From positions 31,491,864 to 31,555,863 of the forward strand of contig CM073322.1 of NCBI GenBank assembly GCA_037043015.1: 64,000 nt of DNA, written 5' to 3'. Both the position numbers and the translations under genes were made by a program. Every line of letters begins with the position of its first letter. Within the stretch, counting starts at the first letter, position 1. This stretch comes from Bryum argenteum. Its lineage: Eukaryota > Streptophyta > Bryopsida > Bryales > Bryaceae. Shown in pieces: positions 12,778-24,709 of this stretch. Below the pieces are notes generated by a model. The model was not told where the DNA came from. It was given only the letters and a program-made list of their open reading frames with translations, and did not search any database.

Positions 12778-13395
12778 CACCCTTTCCAATCTTCTCTTTC
12801 GAATCTAAGAAAATCTTTAACCAACAATAGGGAGCTCAAAAGAGACCTGCACATTCTTTCATTCGAAATTCTGTTCTGCAGAAGTTGTCACGAATTATCT
12901 GTTGATCATGGAAGGTTCTGAAGATTCTTATTCTTTGACCTTTATAAGACTAAATCTTTTATAATAATGTACCCGCATTAACAACATTACCCCCACATTG
13001 TCCACTTGACGCTCCATTTCCAACACCTGGGCCATCACTACGCATGTAGCATTTCCTGTAGCATGCTATAACCCTCCTAGAGCTCCCAAAACATCCAAAT
13101 GCTCATAAAAAAATCATACACTATATCTCATTTAAGAGCTGTGAAACATACACGGATCGGCACCATGTCATCGACAAACAATGCTCTGGCCAAGAGGAGC
13201 TTCCAAAACGTCAAGCCTCAAATCGTTCTCTATGAAGAAAACATTCAGGAGTGAGGTTTTGAAAGAATGAGACCACATATTATATTGTAGGACTAAAACT
13301 CATCTGCAATCAGTGCACCTGCCCTTGAATGTGGGATGATCTAGATGAGTAAAAACGAAACTGTGGCTAAAATTCATGACCAATGTGGTCGAGCT
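12778..13395. other. 3' flank of the second pectin methylesterase gene
   Basis: No gene. It should contain the 3' untranslated region of the minus-strand gene ending at 13396. Confidence 0.45.
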
Positions 13396-14963
13396 TCAGT
13401 CGTCCAAGTTCGATACACCCCATAGTCCAGCATCAATGTAGTTGAGGCTCAAGAAAGGTGCAGCTTCTGCATCAGTGAGCTCCCGAGCGAAGTACGCTCT
13501 TCCTGCTTGGTTGGCTCCAGCCCCTGTGCACTTGTATTGTGCATAGTATACAGTTCTGCATGTACCACAATGAAACTGCTCAGTCCATGCTCTTGTTCGA
13601 GAAATGATTTGGTTCAACTCTACGGAAGGTTACAGATGGCAAGCTTACTTCTCTCTGGCAGGGTCGCCCCAGTTGTACCAGCCGACAGGTTTAATGATTC
13701 CAGCAAAGTCGGTGTAGGCAAACACCACTCGCGAATACGGACCCCAAGCGCGCCCAAGGTAGACTTGCGGTGGCATGTTACCGGTCACCTTGCAGTTCAC
13801 AAACGAGTAGCCACTATCCTCTGCTGCACTCATCCGCTTTTGAGCTGTCAAGGAACCTCCAACAGACGGTAACACCTTGAGCTCGCAATCCTGCACACGT
13901 TATGAGCCATTATGTTGATATATTTGTCGCTGGCACAGAATAAGGGCGGAAAAGTAACTGCATGATATGTTTAAGCAAGAAATTCCTTGAAGAGCTTGTG
14001 TGTGAAAAGTAAAATGTGCATGCAGTGCCGACCTTGTAGAGTGACTTCCCGGCACCAAAGATAAAATCCTCTGTACCGACGATGAGACTCTCCTTGAAGA
14101 AGTGGCGGCCTCTGTGGTCATACAGGGTGTCCTGGTGTCCGTAGAAGGCACATCCGTAGAAAGCATTGAAGTCACCAGTGGTTCGGAGGGCCACTGCTTG
14201 TTGCTGAGCGCCGCCATTTGGCGCTGGAGACGAATTCTGTAATGTACACACCATCGAAGTTTACTCCTCAGGCAAAACTTGGAACTTGGAACGTTGCTAA
14301 CCTTGATCGAACAACTACCAGCTAGGCCGTGCAATATCAAAATTCTCACTCAAGACAGAGCCTTCTAATTTTCGAGTAGAATGTACCTCGAAACTGATAT
14401 TTCTTGCTGTGAAGTAAGGTGCGCTGATACCGAAGGTGGCCGATGTGTAAGTCGTGCCACTCTGTCCAGCTACATTCTTCTCTGTGATCTTGGTAACATC
14501 TCGACCAGCCCCTTGCAGTGTGATATGTTGCTTAGACTTGGGAATCACCACCCTCTCTCTGCAGATATTCAAAAAATGTAAGTGATTACGGAACAATGTG
14601 TAATCGGACTGCAGATGCATGCGTGCAGTAGGCCACTTACACATATGTTCCAGCATTGATTTTGATGGTAACGGGGGATTTGCTATGCTCCGGAATAGAG
14701 TTCAGTGCCTCGTTGACAGTCTTGTAGTTGCCAGCTCCACTCTGATCAACAACGATCACCGTTTCCCCGACTTTGCTTGCGAGCTCATCCACGCTACCTG
14801 CAGTCATGGACGCACTCTGAAACTTAGCATGTTTCTCTCCTACGGTCTTCACCCAGCTCTCGAAGTCAGCGATCACTTCGTCGTTGGTCTCCGGCAACTT
14901 CTTAAGTGCCTGAGCAGAACATGACAACGCCAACAAAACGAAGAGACACACCAGGCGAGCCAT
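13396..14963 (-). CDS. Pectin methylesterase (pectinesterase), five exons, secreted type
   Basis: Same enzyme family as the gene at 0.4-2.7 kb. Exons on the minus strand are 14963-14641, 14558-14387, 14236-14033, 13890-13649 and 13555-13396, all with GT-AG borders. They total 1101 nt, or 366 residues. Residues 1-19 form a signal peptide ending SCSAQA. There is no full PMEI domain. Catalytic residues are Gln178 (QAVAL), Gln200-Asp201 (GHQDTL), Asp222 (DFIFG) and Arg280 (LGRAW). Intron phases (2, 0, 0, 2) and positions match the first gene, so the two are paralogues from a tandem duplication. The C-terminus is more divergent than usual: the canonical FxxxxFIxGxxWL block reads [13 protein letters not shown]. 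Introns are shorter than in the first copy. It appears intact. Confidence 0.93.
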
Positions 14964-16094
14964 TGCAATGAGAGAGATCTGCAGTAGAACTAACTTAGAT
15001 GGTGCACATTCTAGCTAGTTCTGTGCCTGATGCGGGTGAGCTCAAGCTAACATACCCCCACTGCCATGCGGGAAGAATGTTGCTCTTAAAAGAGCTGAGT
15101 AGACGCTCTGAAAGGACAACAGTGACTGACCTCCATAACCATTCTGCTTGACTACATTCATTGCGGGGGGGTCGATGAGTCCAAACCTGTGCAAGACTGC
15201 AGCTGCAGGCGTACCGTTTTCAGGCCTGTGGATCTGGCAGAGATCCTTCGTTTTACTTTCCTTGGAACCAGTTAAGATTCACCCGGGAAAATGTCAAACC
15301 CAATAACTTACATCGAAATCAACTCAACTTATTACATACTCTGTAATTGCAACCCCTGGGTACACATTCTGATTACCCATCCCATCTTCAAACACTTGTG
15401 TCACCAAATATCGTTCAAGGGTAGTATTAACATACTGGCCTCGGCCTGACATCTTTACAGTTGGCCAGAATTCTTTCATTCAATACTTGTTGCAAACTGC
15501 ATTATATTGATCGTGGGATGAAGACAAGCTCATGGTAACGTTTTCGTAGGAAATAAATTGATTCGTTAGAGTGTGCACACTCATCAACGATGGAATACGC
15601 ATGCACTTAGTCGGCTTCTAATGATTCTTTAAATGATCAGTGCATTGTCTCGTTGTGCCGATCGACAGCCTCATTTAATTTGAGTTACCGTATGGCAGAT
15701 AAAAGTTCAAAGACCTCCAATGAGGAAGTTGCGAAGTAAATGTAAGCACCATTAGGTTACCACCACCGCCATTGCCGTGCTCTGCAAAGCGCGAATCCCA
15801 AGGTCTGGACGCCATTCAGACATGGGTGGTCAGAACAGTTGTAATCTGGCACCTCCTGCATATGACTCTTGTGTTCCAGTCTGCTGCACAGCCCACTAAG
15901 GTAGCTGTCGTCCTTCACACTGCCCATGCATGCAAGCTCTGCATACTGGCTATGGCACTTTGACTCAGCTATATGCAATTTTCTCGTGGAAAATGGGGGA
16001 AACAATGACAAGATCCAGCTCAATGGCTTTGTAGTTTGAGGCAATTAGAGAACCTCTCATGCTCCCTTGCATGAGAAAGAAAGTGATTAGAAAC
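14964..16094. other. Upstream region of the second pectin methylesterase gene
   Basis: Presumed promoter side of the gene starting at 14963. The frame at 15757-16044 shows no family resemblance. No further feature is supported. Confidence 0.4.
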
Positions 16095-16279
16095 AAAAAG
16101 TTCGAAAAGTTAGAAAAGTTGGAATAGTTAGAAAAGTTAGAAAGTTAGAAAAGTTAGAAAAGTTAGAAAAGTTAGAAAAGTTATAAAAGTTAGAGAAGTT
16201 AGAGAAGTTAGAAAAGTTAGAAAAGTTAGAAAAGTTAGAAAAGTTAGAAAAGTTAGAAAAGTTAGAAAAGTTAGAAAAT
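16095..16279. repeat. Minisatellite of about 20 copies of AAAAGTTAG
   Basis: A nearly perfect 9-bp unit (GTTAGAAAA in rotation) runs for about 185 bp. A few variant copies are GTTCG, GTTGGAATA, GTTATAAAA and GTTAGAGAA. Expected to be length-variable between individuals. Confidence 0.95.
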
Positions 16280-17467
16280 GTTCAGATGGGTGCACATGTG
16301 ATCACATTGAAATAACACGGATCTAACTTCCAGGATTTGAATGTCTATGATGTCCATATCACCCTGCACTTGTACTTGCATTTGAATGTCTAATCAATGT
16401 TACAAAAAAACAACCTTCTCGTTTTAAATGAGCATAATTTATTATTGTTTCCCAATTAGATCGTTGTGAAGAGCGTTTTACTCACCACATGTAAAGATAG
16501 TTACTTTGAATAAATACAAAGAGATTTGCGAACGTAGCAAAACATGGTATGTAGAAAAACGTGAAAAACGTAATTTGAGCTATTCCCACGATGCGGCTTT
16601 TAATGAAACACAAACACAAATGTAGCAAATGGGGTCATATCCTAGTAGTGAAGATTTCCACCTCTGTTTCTTAACTTTTGAACATTCAAAAAGTTGGTTT
16701 TCTTTCCTATGATCCCAGAACAAGTATCCATTTTGAGTAACATAGAGTCCAGCTTATAAATCTTATTTCTCATTTCGAGTAACCCAGAGTCCAGCTTACG
16801 AATGCTTTCTGAACTACTGCAACGAGGAATGAAATGGTTTTGGAATTTACAATCATTCATAAGAGGATGTTGGCATATAGTTTGACATTGACAGCGAAAC
16901 GATTCTTAACTTTCTTTCTTGGAATCCGAAGGACCTGTTGGCTCTAACATGCTCAAATGTACTGATCGTCAGATCGTCGCACCAGCTGGAACTGGCTTGG
17001 CTATGGAGATGACAAGGGCTACCTTATATAACGAAGCAATTGTTGTCCAAGAGTGCAGCCAGGGAATCCAAAGGCTAAATTGGGAGCATTGTAACATAGT
17101 GAGCATGCAACGCCAAGTGTAAAATTCTGATTAATAACACGAATTATTGACTGACCATCTTCTGCAACATCCGATCGAAGCTGTGCTTGCCTGACAAGTT
17201 GAAAAGATAGACTCAACCCAATCATGCATGCTTTGCTTTCAGGCCTCCTCTTACCTGCCATTTCTTTAACATTGCATGCCTTCCATCAATTTCACGGAAT
17301 AGAACAAAAGCAACATGATCATCGCAAAAGAAATCAGAAGCTTGCAACATTCTTCCGTGTGATGCAACCAATACAGTTTGTAAGCATGGAGGATAAGATT
17401 ATGTCCAATCAGCATCCCAGTTCTCTCGTTCTTTTATCTTTTTCGATTTTTCAAATAGTGGGGTTTA
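16280..17467. other. Intergenic DNA
   Basis: Only short open frames without recognisable motifs. No gene or RNA is supported. Confidence 0.4.
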
Positions 17468-17837
17468 TTAACCCTTAAACGCCCAAGAAAGCCCGAGGGG
17501 CTTTAATCCAAAAGAATCTGCTCTCTAGCTCTCACTATAATGAACTTTTCACTTATATTTTGATGTCAAACTGGTCACCTTCTTGTGATGTATTCAAAAA
17601 GTGAAATTTTACTGTTTATATCACAATTTGTATGAGTGATTTTGTGCTTTGAAAGGATTGTGGTAGGTAGGTTGGGGTGGTACATAACCTTGTAGGAGGT
17701 TGCAAGCTCATCATTGATTGGTTCATTCATGACGCCCAAGTTCAAAAAGTGCACTATTCATGATGCCCAAGTCCAAAAGATGTTGCGATCCACTTTTGGG
17801 CTGCCCGTTTCAAACCCCATGGGCGCTTATGGGTTAA
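17468..17837. mobile_element. Non-autonomous TTAA-flanked element, family 2, copy 2 (370 bp, inverted)
   Basis: Starts TTAACCCTTAAACGCCCA and ends TGGGCGCTTATGGGTTAA; the ends differ at two positions. It is the reverse complement of the copy at 7857-8226 and exactly as long. Its right TTAA (17834-17837) is also the left TTAA of the next element. Confidence 0.8.
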
Positions 17838-18774
17838 CTCCTAAAAATCCAAGCGTTTCCTCAACCTCCAAAACCAGAAACTGCCAATTTTCACCTCTAT
17901 TTGGAAATGGGGAAATGGAGAAACTTCTTTTTTCTCTTTTTAGACTTTTAACCGAAAGATCTTGTACCTAACTTGTACAGAAAGGACTCGTCAAAATTTC
18001 AACCGTTGGATGTTTGTCATTTTTGAGATGATAACAATCAAAGATTGTCCAACACTTTTTTATTCTGTTGTCCGAGAGGCATTGTTCAAATGGTGCCAAG
18101 GACAACTTGATGATTGGTACTCCAAAAAAATTTCCCTCATTTTTTCCCATGTAGGTAAATCAAGTTGGGTACGCTCACGCAAAATTTTAGAGACTCATTC
18201 CACTTTTTTACCTTAATGTACATTATTTTATGAAAGGTCTAAAATCAACAATATAGTAAAACAAGCACCACATATGATGTTTAAAGTTTAAGAAAAAATT
18301 TGGACGGTGAGTAGGTGCCTTTATGAGTATGTGAATTTCGCGAAATAAAATCTTGGAAAAAATCCAAGATCCCAAATTTTGGCAATTTTTGAAAGAAAAA
18401 ATTGTAAAATTATTAGAAATTGTGAAACTTGTTTTTAAAAGTTTTGGAGCTGCCTTTGTAAAATTGGTAAGATTTTTGACTTCGGACAATTTGGAATTTG
18501 AATAATGATTTGGTAATAAACATATTTTTAGGAAAAAATAAATAAATAAATAAATAAGCTAATTTTAAACTGCCCGTTTAGGACTTGAAACCTAAAATTT
18601 CTAGATGAAGCTTTTAAAATTAAAATTTGGCTTTGCAAATTTTACCACATACACATTACAGTATGGAGAGCACCCAATAAAAATCTTAGGCAAAAATATC
18701 AATTTATCTTCTTAAAATGAACCTCCCAAAATGTCAAGAAACCAAATCCGTTTTCCTGGATTTTTAGGGGTTAA
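17834..18774. mobile_element. Non-autonomous TTAA-flanked element, family 1 (941 bp)
   Basis: Begins TTAACTCCTAAAAATCC and ends GGATTTTTAGGGGTTAA. The interior follows the copy at 11849-12777 throughout, with scattered substitutions and a small AAAT microsatellite near 18535-18557. It abuts the previous element and shares its TTAA, as expected if one inserted into the flanking TTAA of the other. Confidence 0.83.
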
Positions 18775-18851
18775 CATCTTGACTTGTTATACCTTCCCCT
18801 TTTCTTTTAAAAGCTGATAACAACTCAAGAAGGTTCTTTTTTTTTTCTTTT

Positions 18852-18882
<31 letters not shown>

Positions 18883-19170
18883 CAGAGTTTGTTTAAGTGA
18901 AGCAACGTTTTCTTACAAGCTCTAGTAACATCATGAACATCACTATTGTGTTGATTAGGAGGTTTTAGTGACATTTGGGTCTCTTATTGAAGTCCCTCCG
19001 GAGTAAGTTTCTAAAAACTTCTTGTAAATACGGTAGTAAGGGTTAATGTACACTAAACCGGGTACAAAATGGGCAACTTTAGTGAGTATATGCTGTACTA
19101 CGAGGTATATGAAATTGAGGTAGTTGGGCATGTCAGGGCCTGACGCGTGGCGGTTTTATGCATTAATTGC
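18775..19170. other. Intergenic DNA with a TTTTG microsatellite
   Basis: A T-rich tract with repeated TTTTG runs from about 18837 to 18882. No gene is seen. Confidence 0.5.
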
Positions 19171-19290
19171 TCTGGGTGGGGCCGGGAAATCGTCGTGGTG
19201 GGGGGGAAATCTCGGGTGGGGGGGGGGGAAGCTCGGCCTCGGGGGGAAGCTCGTCGTGGGGGGGAAGCTCGGCAGGGAGCAAGGAAGTCG
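19171..19290 (+). repeat. G-run-rich stretch, potential G-quadruplex DNA
   Basis: Runs of 5 to 11 G alternate with AAGCTCG and AAATC spacers, for example GGGGGGAAGCTCG three times. All G runs lie on the plus strand. The spacing allows several quadruplexes. The overlapping Gly- or Pro-rich frames are a by-product of the composition. Confidence 0.7.
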
Positions 19291-20199
19291 CGTGTCCACG
19301 GTGTGTTGACTTTGCTCTCGCGATGTTTTTTGCGGCCGTTCCCATGCTTTTCTTTTATCCTGTTGAAGCTCGAGGTAGTTTAGGGTTTCAGAGTGAGTTA
19401 TTGTTCTCGGTCCGTCGACGTTGCTTTCCGCGTAGTGGAGCTTGCAGCCGCTATCTCGAGCTTGCAGCCGCTTACTCACCTTGCAGGGCCCGCTTACTCG
19501 TAGTTCTTGCAGCCCCTTACTCGTAGTTTTGCGGTGCGCTTTCGCGCCCGCTATTTCTTGAAGCTCGAGTTTGTTGAAGGTTGAGTGTGGTGATATTCTT
19601 TTGGTTTGAGAATAGTAACAAGGTTTTGTATTGCATCGAGGGAGTCTAGCACGAGGTAGTCTGGCATGGACAGGGTTGTAGACAATATTGAGGTCAGCGC
19701 GAGAGTGTTCAGTCATGTTTCGGGCTTCTTAGAGCGGACATTTCGTGGAGTAGGAGGGTTTAGTCTTTCGAAGGTAGCCAAAGTCGATCTTTGCTACTCT
19801 TTTTGTTTGTGGATTTTGAAGCGTGCGTGGTGCGAGGTGTAGGGTGGGAGTGCGGTGCGCTTTTACGGTGCGTTTTTAACGGTGCGGTGCGGTGCGCTTT
19901 TTACGGTGCGTTTTTAACGGCGGTGCGGCGGTGCGCTTTTACGGCAGTGCGGCGGATTGTATAAGCAACGGTGTAGGGTTTCTTTGGCGAGTTCGGGCCT
20001 TGGAGTTCGAGTTTGCGTCATGGGAAGCGTCCTGCAGCGGGAGAGTCGGGGGAGCGAAGAAGAACCCGACGCTGAAGTAGCCTTACTCGATGTGGAGTGT
20101 CGAACCTTGTTCTCCAATATTTTTGTTTTTAGCAATTAATTAGGAGTAAAATGGAAATTTTAGCAAGTAGAAATAAAAATCGGTCGGCTTAAACCGGTT
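19291..20199. other. GC-rich, G-skewed region with short direct repeats
   Basis: CTTGCAGCCGCTTACTC-like words repeat near 19440-19520. GGTGCGCTTTTACGG / GTGCGTTTTTAACGG words repeat at 19850-19945. No gene is recognised. It may be promoter-side DNA of a gene cut by the neighbouring retroelement, or part of that element's long terminal region. Confidence 0.4.
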
Positions 20200-23100
20200 C
20201 GTAGACAGTAATTTTGTGTTAGGATCCCTCCGGCTAACCTTAGGGGATTTTTGAGCTTACCGGATATCCGTATTGGTATCCGGTTGATACCTTGAGATCA
20301 CCGGATGGGCCGGTTCTCCTACCGGGCTGATGACCGGGGCCGCCGGTCGACCCGGAGAAAGGGCCGGAAAACTCGCGGGCGCCCGACAGAACCACTGGCG
20401 GCTCAATGATGACCGGGTAATTCCCGTGTACGTCTCTCGAGCTACCGGGTGATGATGTCTCGGAAGGAGAACTCCGGTTTCTTTGTTATTAGAGCCGCCT
20501 CCATTCTCAGCCATTCCAAATTGCGCGTTTTGAGGATCGAGCGATCTTGAGCGCTCAAAGAATCCGCGAGAGTTGAAAAAGCGAAGTTCTGTGAGGTTAG
20601 GGTTTGGGAAGTAGGGTTTCTACCGGAGTCAGTCCGGGAAGGCAGGGAGAGAATATTTCCGGGCAACTGCAGGAGAGTAGAACCGGAGCGATGCCGAAGA
20701 GGAGGGAAGTCGTCCCATGGCGACCCGGGATGCCGATCCCCTCAAGTCGGTGAAGCCGCAGTGCCCGAGCTCCCACCGCACGAGGCGGAGCCGAGGAGGA
20801 CCTCCTCCGGATGGGGTGCGCCGGTCAGACGATGCCCCGTGGGATTTGGCGGATCGTGCCATCATCGAGAGACCATCACCCACCGCTTCCCGAGATGTAC
20901 GTGACGCACTTCGAGGAGGGGAAGACGGATAATCGGGACCTCGCCATTGGAGGGCGACCTACAAATTCCGGACTCCCGATTGGCTACATCAAGAAGAAGG
21001 GCGACGACGGGTTGAGGAACCGGTTCCGCAGGGGGCCGACAGAGAAGGATGGGTTCAAACCGGAAGACTGCAAGGACCCCCGGGTGATGCGCCTCCTCCG
21101 GTTTCTCTTTCCCATACTCAGCCCGGATAAGCCGACCACCGCACCGTGAAGGCGTGAAGGCCATCCCAGCAAATTACGATGGGCGGATGCGGGTCGGATG
21201 GCATCACATCATCAACGAGGTGGTGCGGTGGGAGGTGGGGAAGATCGAAATCGAAGGTGCCCCCGCCCCTACCTCTTCCACCTCTATCAACGGCACGGCA
21301 TCCTCACCGACCGGGAGATCTTCTATCGCACGAGAAGCACGATCTCCCATCCGGGGATCCGCAGGGCCGCCTCTTCCGAATCCGGGGGCGAGATTGAGAA
21401 GTCCAGCCACCGACCCGGAGGGGTCACCGGAACCAACCACTCGACAGACACAGGGCGGTGGGACCCACCCAAGCCGGACCAAAAGATAGCACCCCCGGTG
21501 GCAGCGAAGAAGGAGGAAGCAACCGGGTGAATCCTACCCGAGCTCACTGACGATGCCCTCCCCTGCTCATGCCGAATGCGAGAGGAGGAAGAGGAAGAAG
21601 AAGAAGAGGTCGTCCCCCTCATCCGGAGGACAAAGAGCCCAACAGAGGAGGGCCGAGGAGATAGCCGAGGCGGGTGGAGACCAAATCCGCAGAGGGAGGA
21701 CGACCGGACGAAGACGACGAGGAAGAGGAAGAAGAGGAAGCCCCACCTCGACAGGCAAGACCATCCCTAGGGGTGAGGAGGAAGGACACGACGGGTTTTG
21801 GGAGGAGACGTTCTCCCGTCCGACTCCCTCCCGGTAGAACAGGAGGCCCGGACGAGGAGGTGGTCGCAGCGGGGCCAATGCGGAGGTGCCTCCACCCGGA
21901 GAGACCCCCGAGAGGGAGAGTGCCCAACCTCGAAGCGCAAGGCCAAGAAGAGGAAGAGGTCGGCGAGTCCGGTAGTACAACCGAGGGCCATCGAGGAGGA
22001 GCAGCCCCCCAAGTCCGGACCCCGTACTAATGCGCAGACCCGCCCCTACTCCGGTAGAAGAACCGATCCCGAGAGTCACCCAAGGTGAAGAGAAGGCCGA
22101 TTATCACGGAGGAGGAAGACACTCCGAGAGGACCACACCTCCCCCGGGCCGGAGTTACCGGAGCAAAGGAGCGACCCACCGCCACCCCAAAGATCGCTGG
22201 CGGCCCGAGTCGTCCCACAGGGGGTGACCCCGGACGGAAACACCACCCCATGCTCCCCGTCCCTACTACCGGATACCCAAATGAGGGTATCCTCCACCCC
22301 ATCCGGTTAGCCATGGAGGAGGTAGATCGGGAGAATGAACAGATTGTTCACCTCCCGGCGCGCGACTCGAGCGGGTCTTCCGCACCCCAACGTGGAGAGG
22401 TATCCGGAGTTAGCCGAGGAGATGCAACGAGAGACAAACCGGCTAAGGAGGGAGAAGGTAGAGTCGTCTCTCAAGGCCCGGCCGAAGGAGAATGCATCCG
22501 TGGGAGTTCGGTGCATATCGGACCCCTCGGACACGGAGGCACATCCGGAGGTGGAAGCCCTCGGGAGGATTGTGCGGGAGAGCGGGAGGTCGCGCACTCG
22601 GAAGCCGCAAAACATCGACAGAGACGGTGTTGCACTCCATCCTCGAAGGTGTTGCAACCGGATCTTGAGGCGCAGACGAAGGCGGCCTTTTATGATGCCC
22701 GGATTGGGATCGGCGAATCTCCCAATCCCAGGTTGCTCGGAGGCACGCAACCGGTATCAACCAAAGTGCCTCAAGGAGTTCAACCCTCACGGGAAGGTTG
22801 CTTGGGGGCCCTCCCCACGTGGAGATGAAGGAAGCCCTTCCGGAAGAGGAGGTGCTCGCACCCCGCAGGTGCCACGGAGGGGCCGATGCCCATGGAGATC
22901 GAGGAGGTGTCCCCGCCCGTTTCGGAGGAGCAGGGAATCCCGATTGATGGTGGCGTTCGGAGGACGGGGAGGAAGATCGAGATGTAACTTCCCCTCGGGA
23001 GGTGACATCCCGAGTGAAGTAGGGCTACCCGGTCCCTCCGAGGTGGAAGAGGTGGTGGAAGGAGAGGTTAACCCCTCTCAACAACCGGATGAGAACCCGT

Positions 23101-24709
23101 GGACGGTATCACGGGAGAAGGGGCGGGACTCCCCGAGCAGGTTGAGGAGGTAGTACCTCACCCGGAGGCCCAAGTCAACGAGGTGGGAGATCCGGGCGAA
23201 CAGGACCAGCAGGGATGAACTCGTGGCCCCTCAGGAACAGCAGGAGGAGCCCGTGGTCCCTCAGGAAGAAGTGGAAGTCCAACCCGTGCCCCCTCCATCG
23301 AAGTTGAAGGCACTCCGGGACAGGTGGAAGAGCCGGAGGACACAGTAAAACCCGAGGTTTTACATCGACACTCGGGTCGATCAAAGAGGCAGATTCCCCT
23401 CCCCGCGAGTGGAAAGGCACTCCCAGGAGGAATACCCCGCCGCCAGACCCCTCGAGCCGCCCCACGCCGCCGGAAGAAGATATTAATTAGTAATTAGTTA
23501 GGTTAGAAGTAGTTAGAAATAGTAGATGCCTTTTTGGCCACTCACCCGGGAATCTCGGAGGCCCGGGAATTCCGGATCTGATAGGGTTTCCGGGAAATCC
23601 GGAACCCCCCTGTACTTAGCGAAGGCTCTGCGGAGTACTTCGGGTCTTCTCTGTGATTTCCACAATTGTGAGTAAAGGTTGAACTTGCGTCCCATAAACT
23701 CGTACCCTTGTTGTATTTGTTGTGAGTCTGGGGATTCCGGGGTTGTGTGCATGTAAGTAAGGTCCGGGCCGCTGGAGTGGGCACGAGAGTCCCTTGCTTG
23801 ATTCGGTAGTCGCCATTTTAGCACTCGGTGAAGGAGTGTTGAAGGGGTAGTACGGTCAGGGAGAAGTCCGAGTGAGAGAACCCGACTAGTCTCGAGAGCG
23901 TGTTTAGTCAGTTAGTGAGAATTGCTACGTCATCCAGAGTGGGCAGAGACGTCGCAGCTGGCGAGTAAAGCCGCTCTAACCGTCAACCTCCCGGACGGGA
24001 TATTCGGTTGAGGGAGCTCCACCCCGGAGGTGTACGCAGCCTTGGTTATTGACAAACCCTTCCCGGATCCATTAGTGGGGACTTCACAGGTCTAGTGGTG
24101 GGATGCCACTCACTGAACTCCGAGTGGCAAGTAAAAACCCCCCTTCTTGGATTAAGTAAGAGGAGAGAATTGGATTGTCAGCTGTGTGACCCACTGTTTG
24201 GGATGGAACCCGGAAAGTGGCAGTTGTAATAAGGGACTAACTCCAGGAGGAGTGAGGATAATAGAATGTACAAAGGTGAAACTCCGGTCACCTGGAACAT
24301 CCGGTAGAGAGCGAAATTCCGCGCTTTTCCAAACTAATAGGAAGGATCCCTCCGAGGATTTACGGAGGTTAAACTAAATCATCCCTGGTTACTAGGTCCT
24401 AACCGGATGGGGTACCATTTGAGCTGAAAGGGGAAACTGGATCAGCACCAAATAGGTCACCCTGAGGTTTTTGGGTCAAGGAAACAAAGAGGTCTAAACC
24501 ACCGAGCCTGCTGACCCGGTGTACTCAGGTTGGGTTGGTCGTTGTAGCGTCAAACCGGTAGCCAAACCGGTCTTTATCTTGCTTTCACACTTCACAGAAT
24601 CTCCGTGGAACGTTACCCGGAAGGTGGACCATTTTGCTAGGTTGTATAAGTAAAATTGGGCTATTTTTTGGTCTTCTCGGTTTGGTAACTCACGACATGA
24701 GTGAAACTT
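20200..24709 (+). mobile_element. GC-rich block upstream of the first Ty3/gypsy primer site: probable long LTR and/or extra coding region
   Basis: Composition is the same as the pol region that follows: rich in CCGG and CCGGA. From about 20.7 to 23.4 kb it is dense with open frames on the plus strand and has Glu/Arg/Pro-rich low complexity, as if once coding. From 23.5 to 24.7 kb it is non-coding and LTR-like. The primer site starts at 24710, so at least the last part should be the 5' LTR. I found no 3' LTR copy, so I cannot fix the LTR start. The block is decayed. Confidence 0.5.

Noticed and set aside
13507-13872. 121-codon plus-strand frame over the pectin methylesterase gene
   Set aside because: It is the opposite strand of well-supported exons 4 and 5 and crosses their intron.
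16095-16279. CRISPR-like regular repeat
   Set aside because: The 9-bp units are directly joined with no unique spacers; it is a minisatellite in a eukaryotic genome.
19156-19716. A 186-codon Pro-rich minus-strand frame and Gly-rich plus-strand frames
   Set aside because: They arise from the G-run composition; the amino acids simply mirror GGG/CCC codons.
21204-23465. Long overlapping frames on both strands in the GC-rich block
   Set aside because: High GC and purine-rich repeats keep all frames open. I treat the block as part of the decayed retroelement, not as separate genes.
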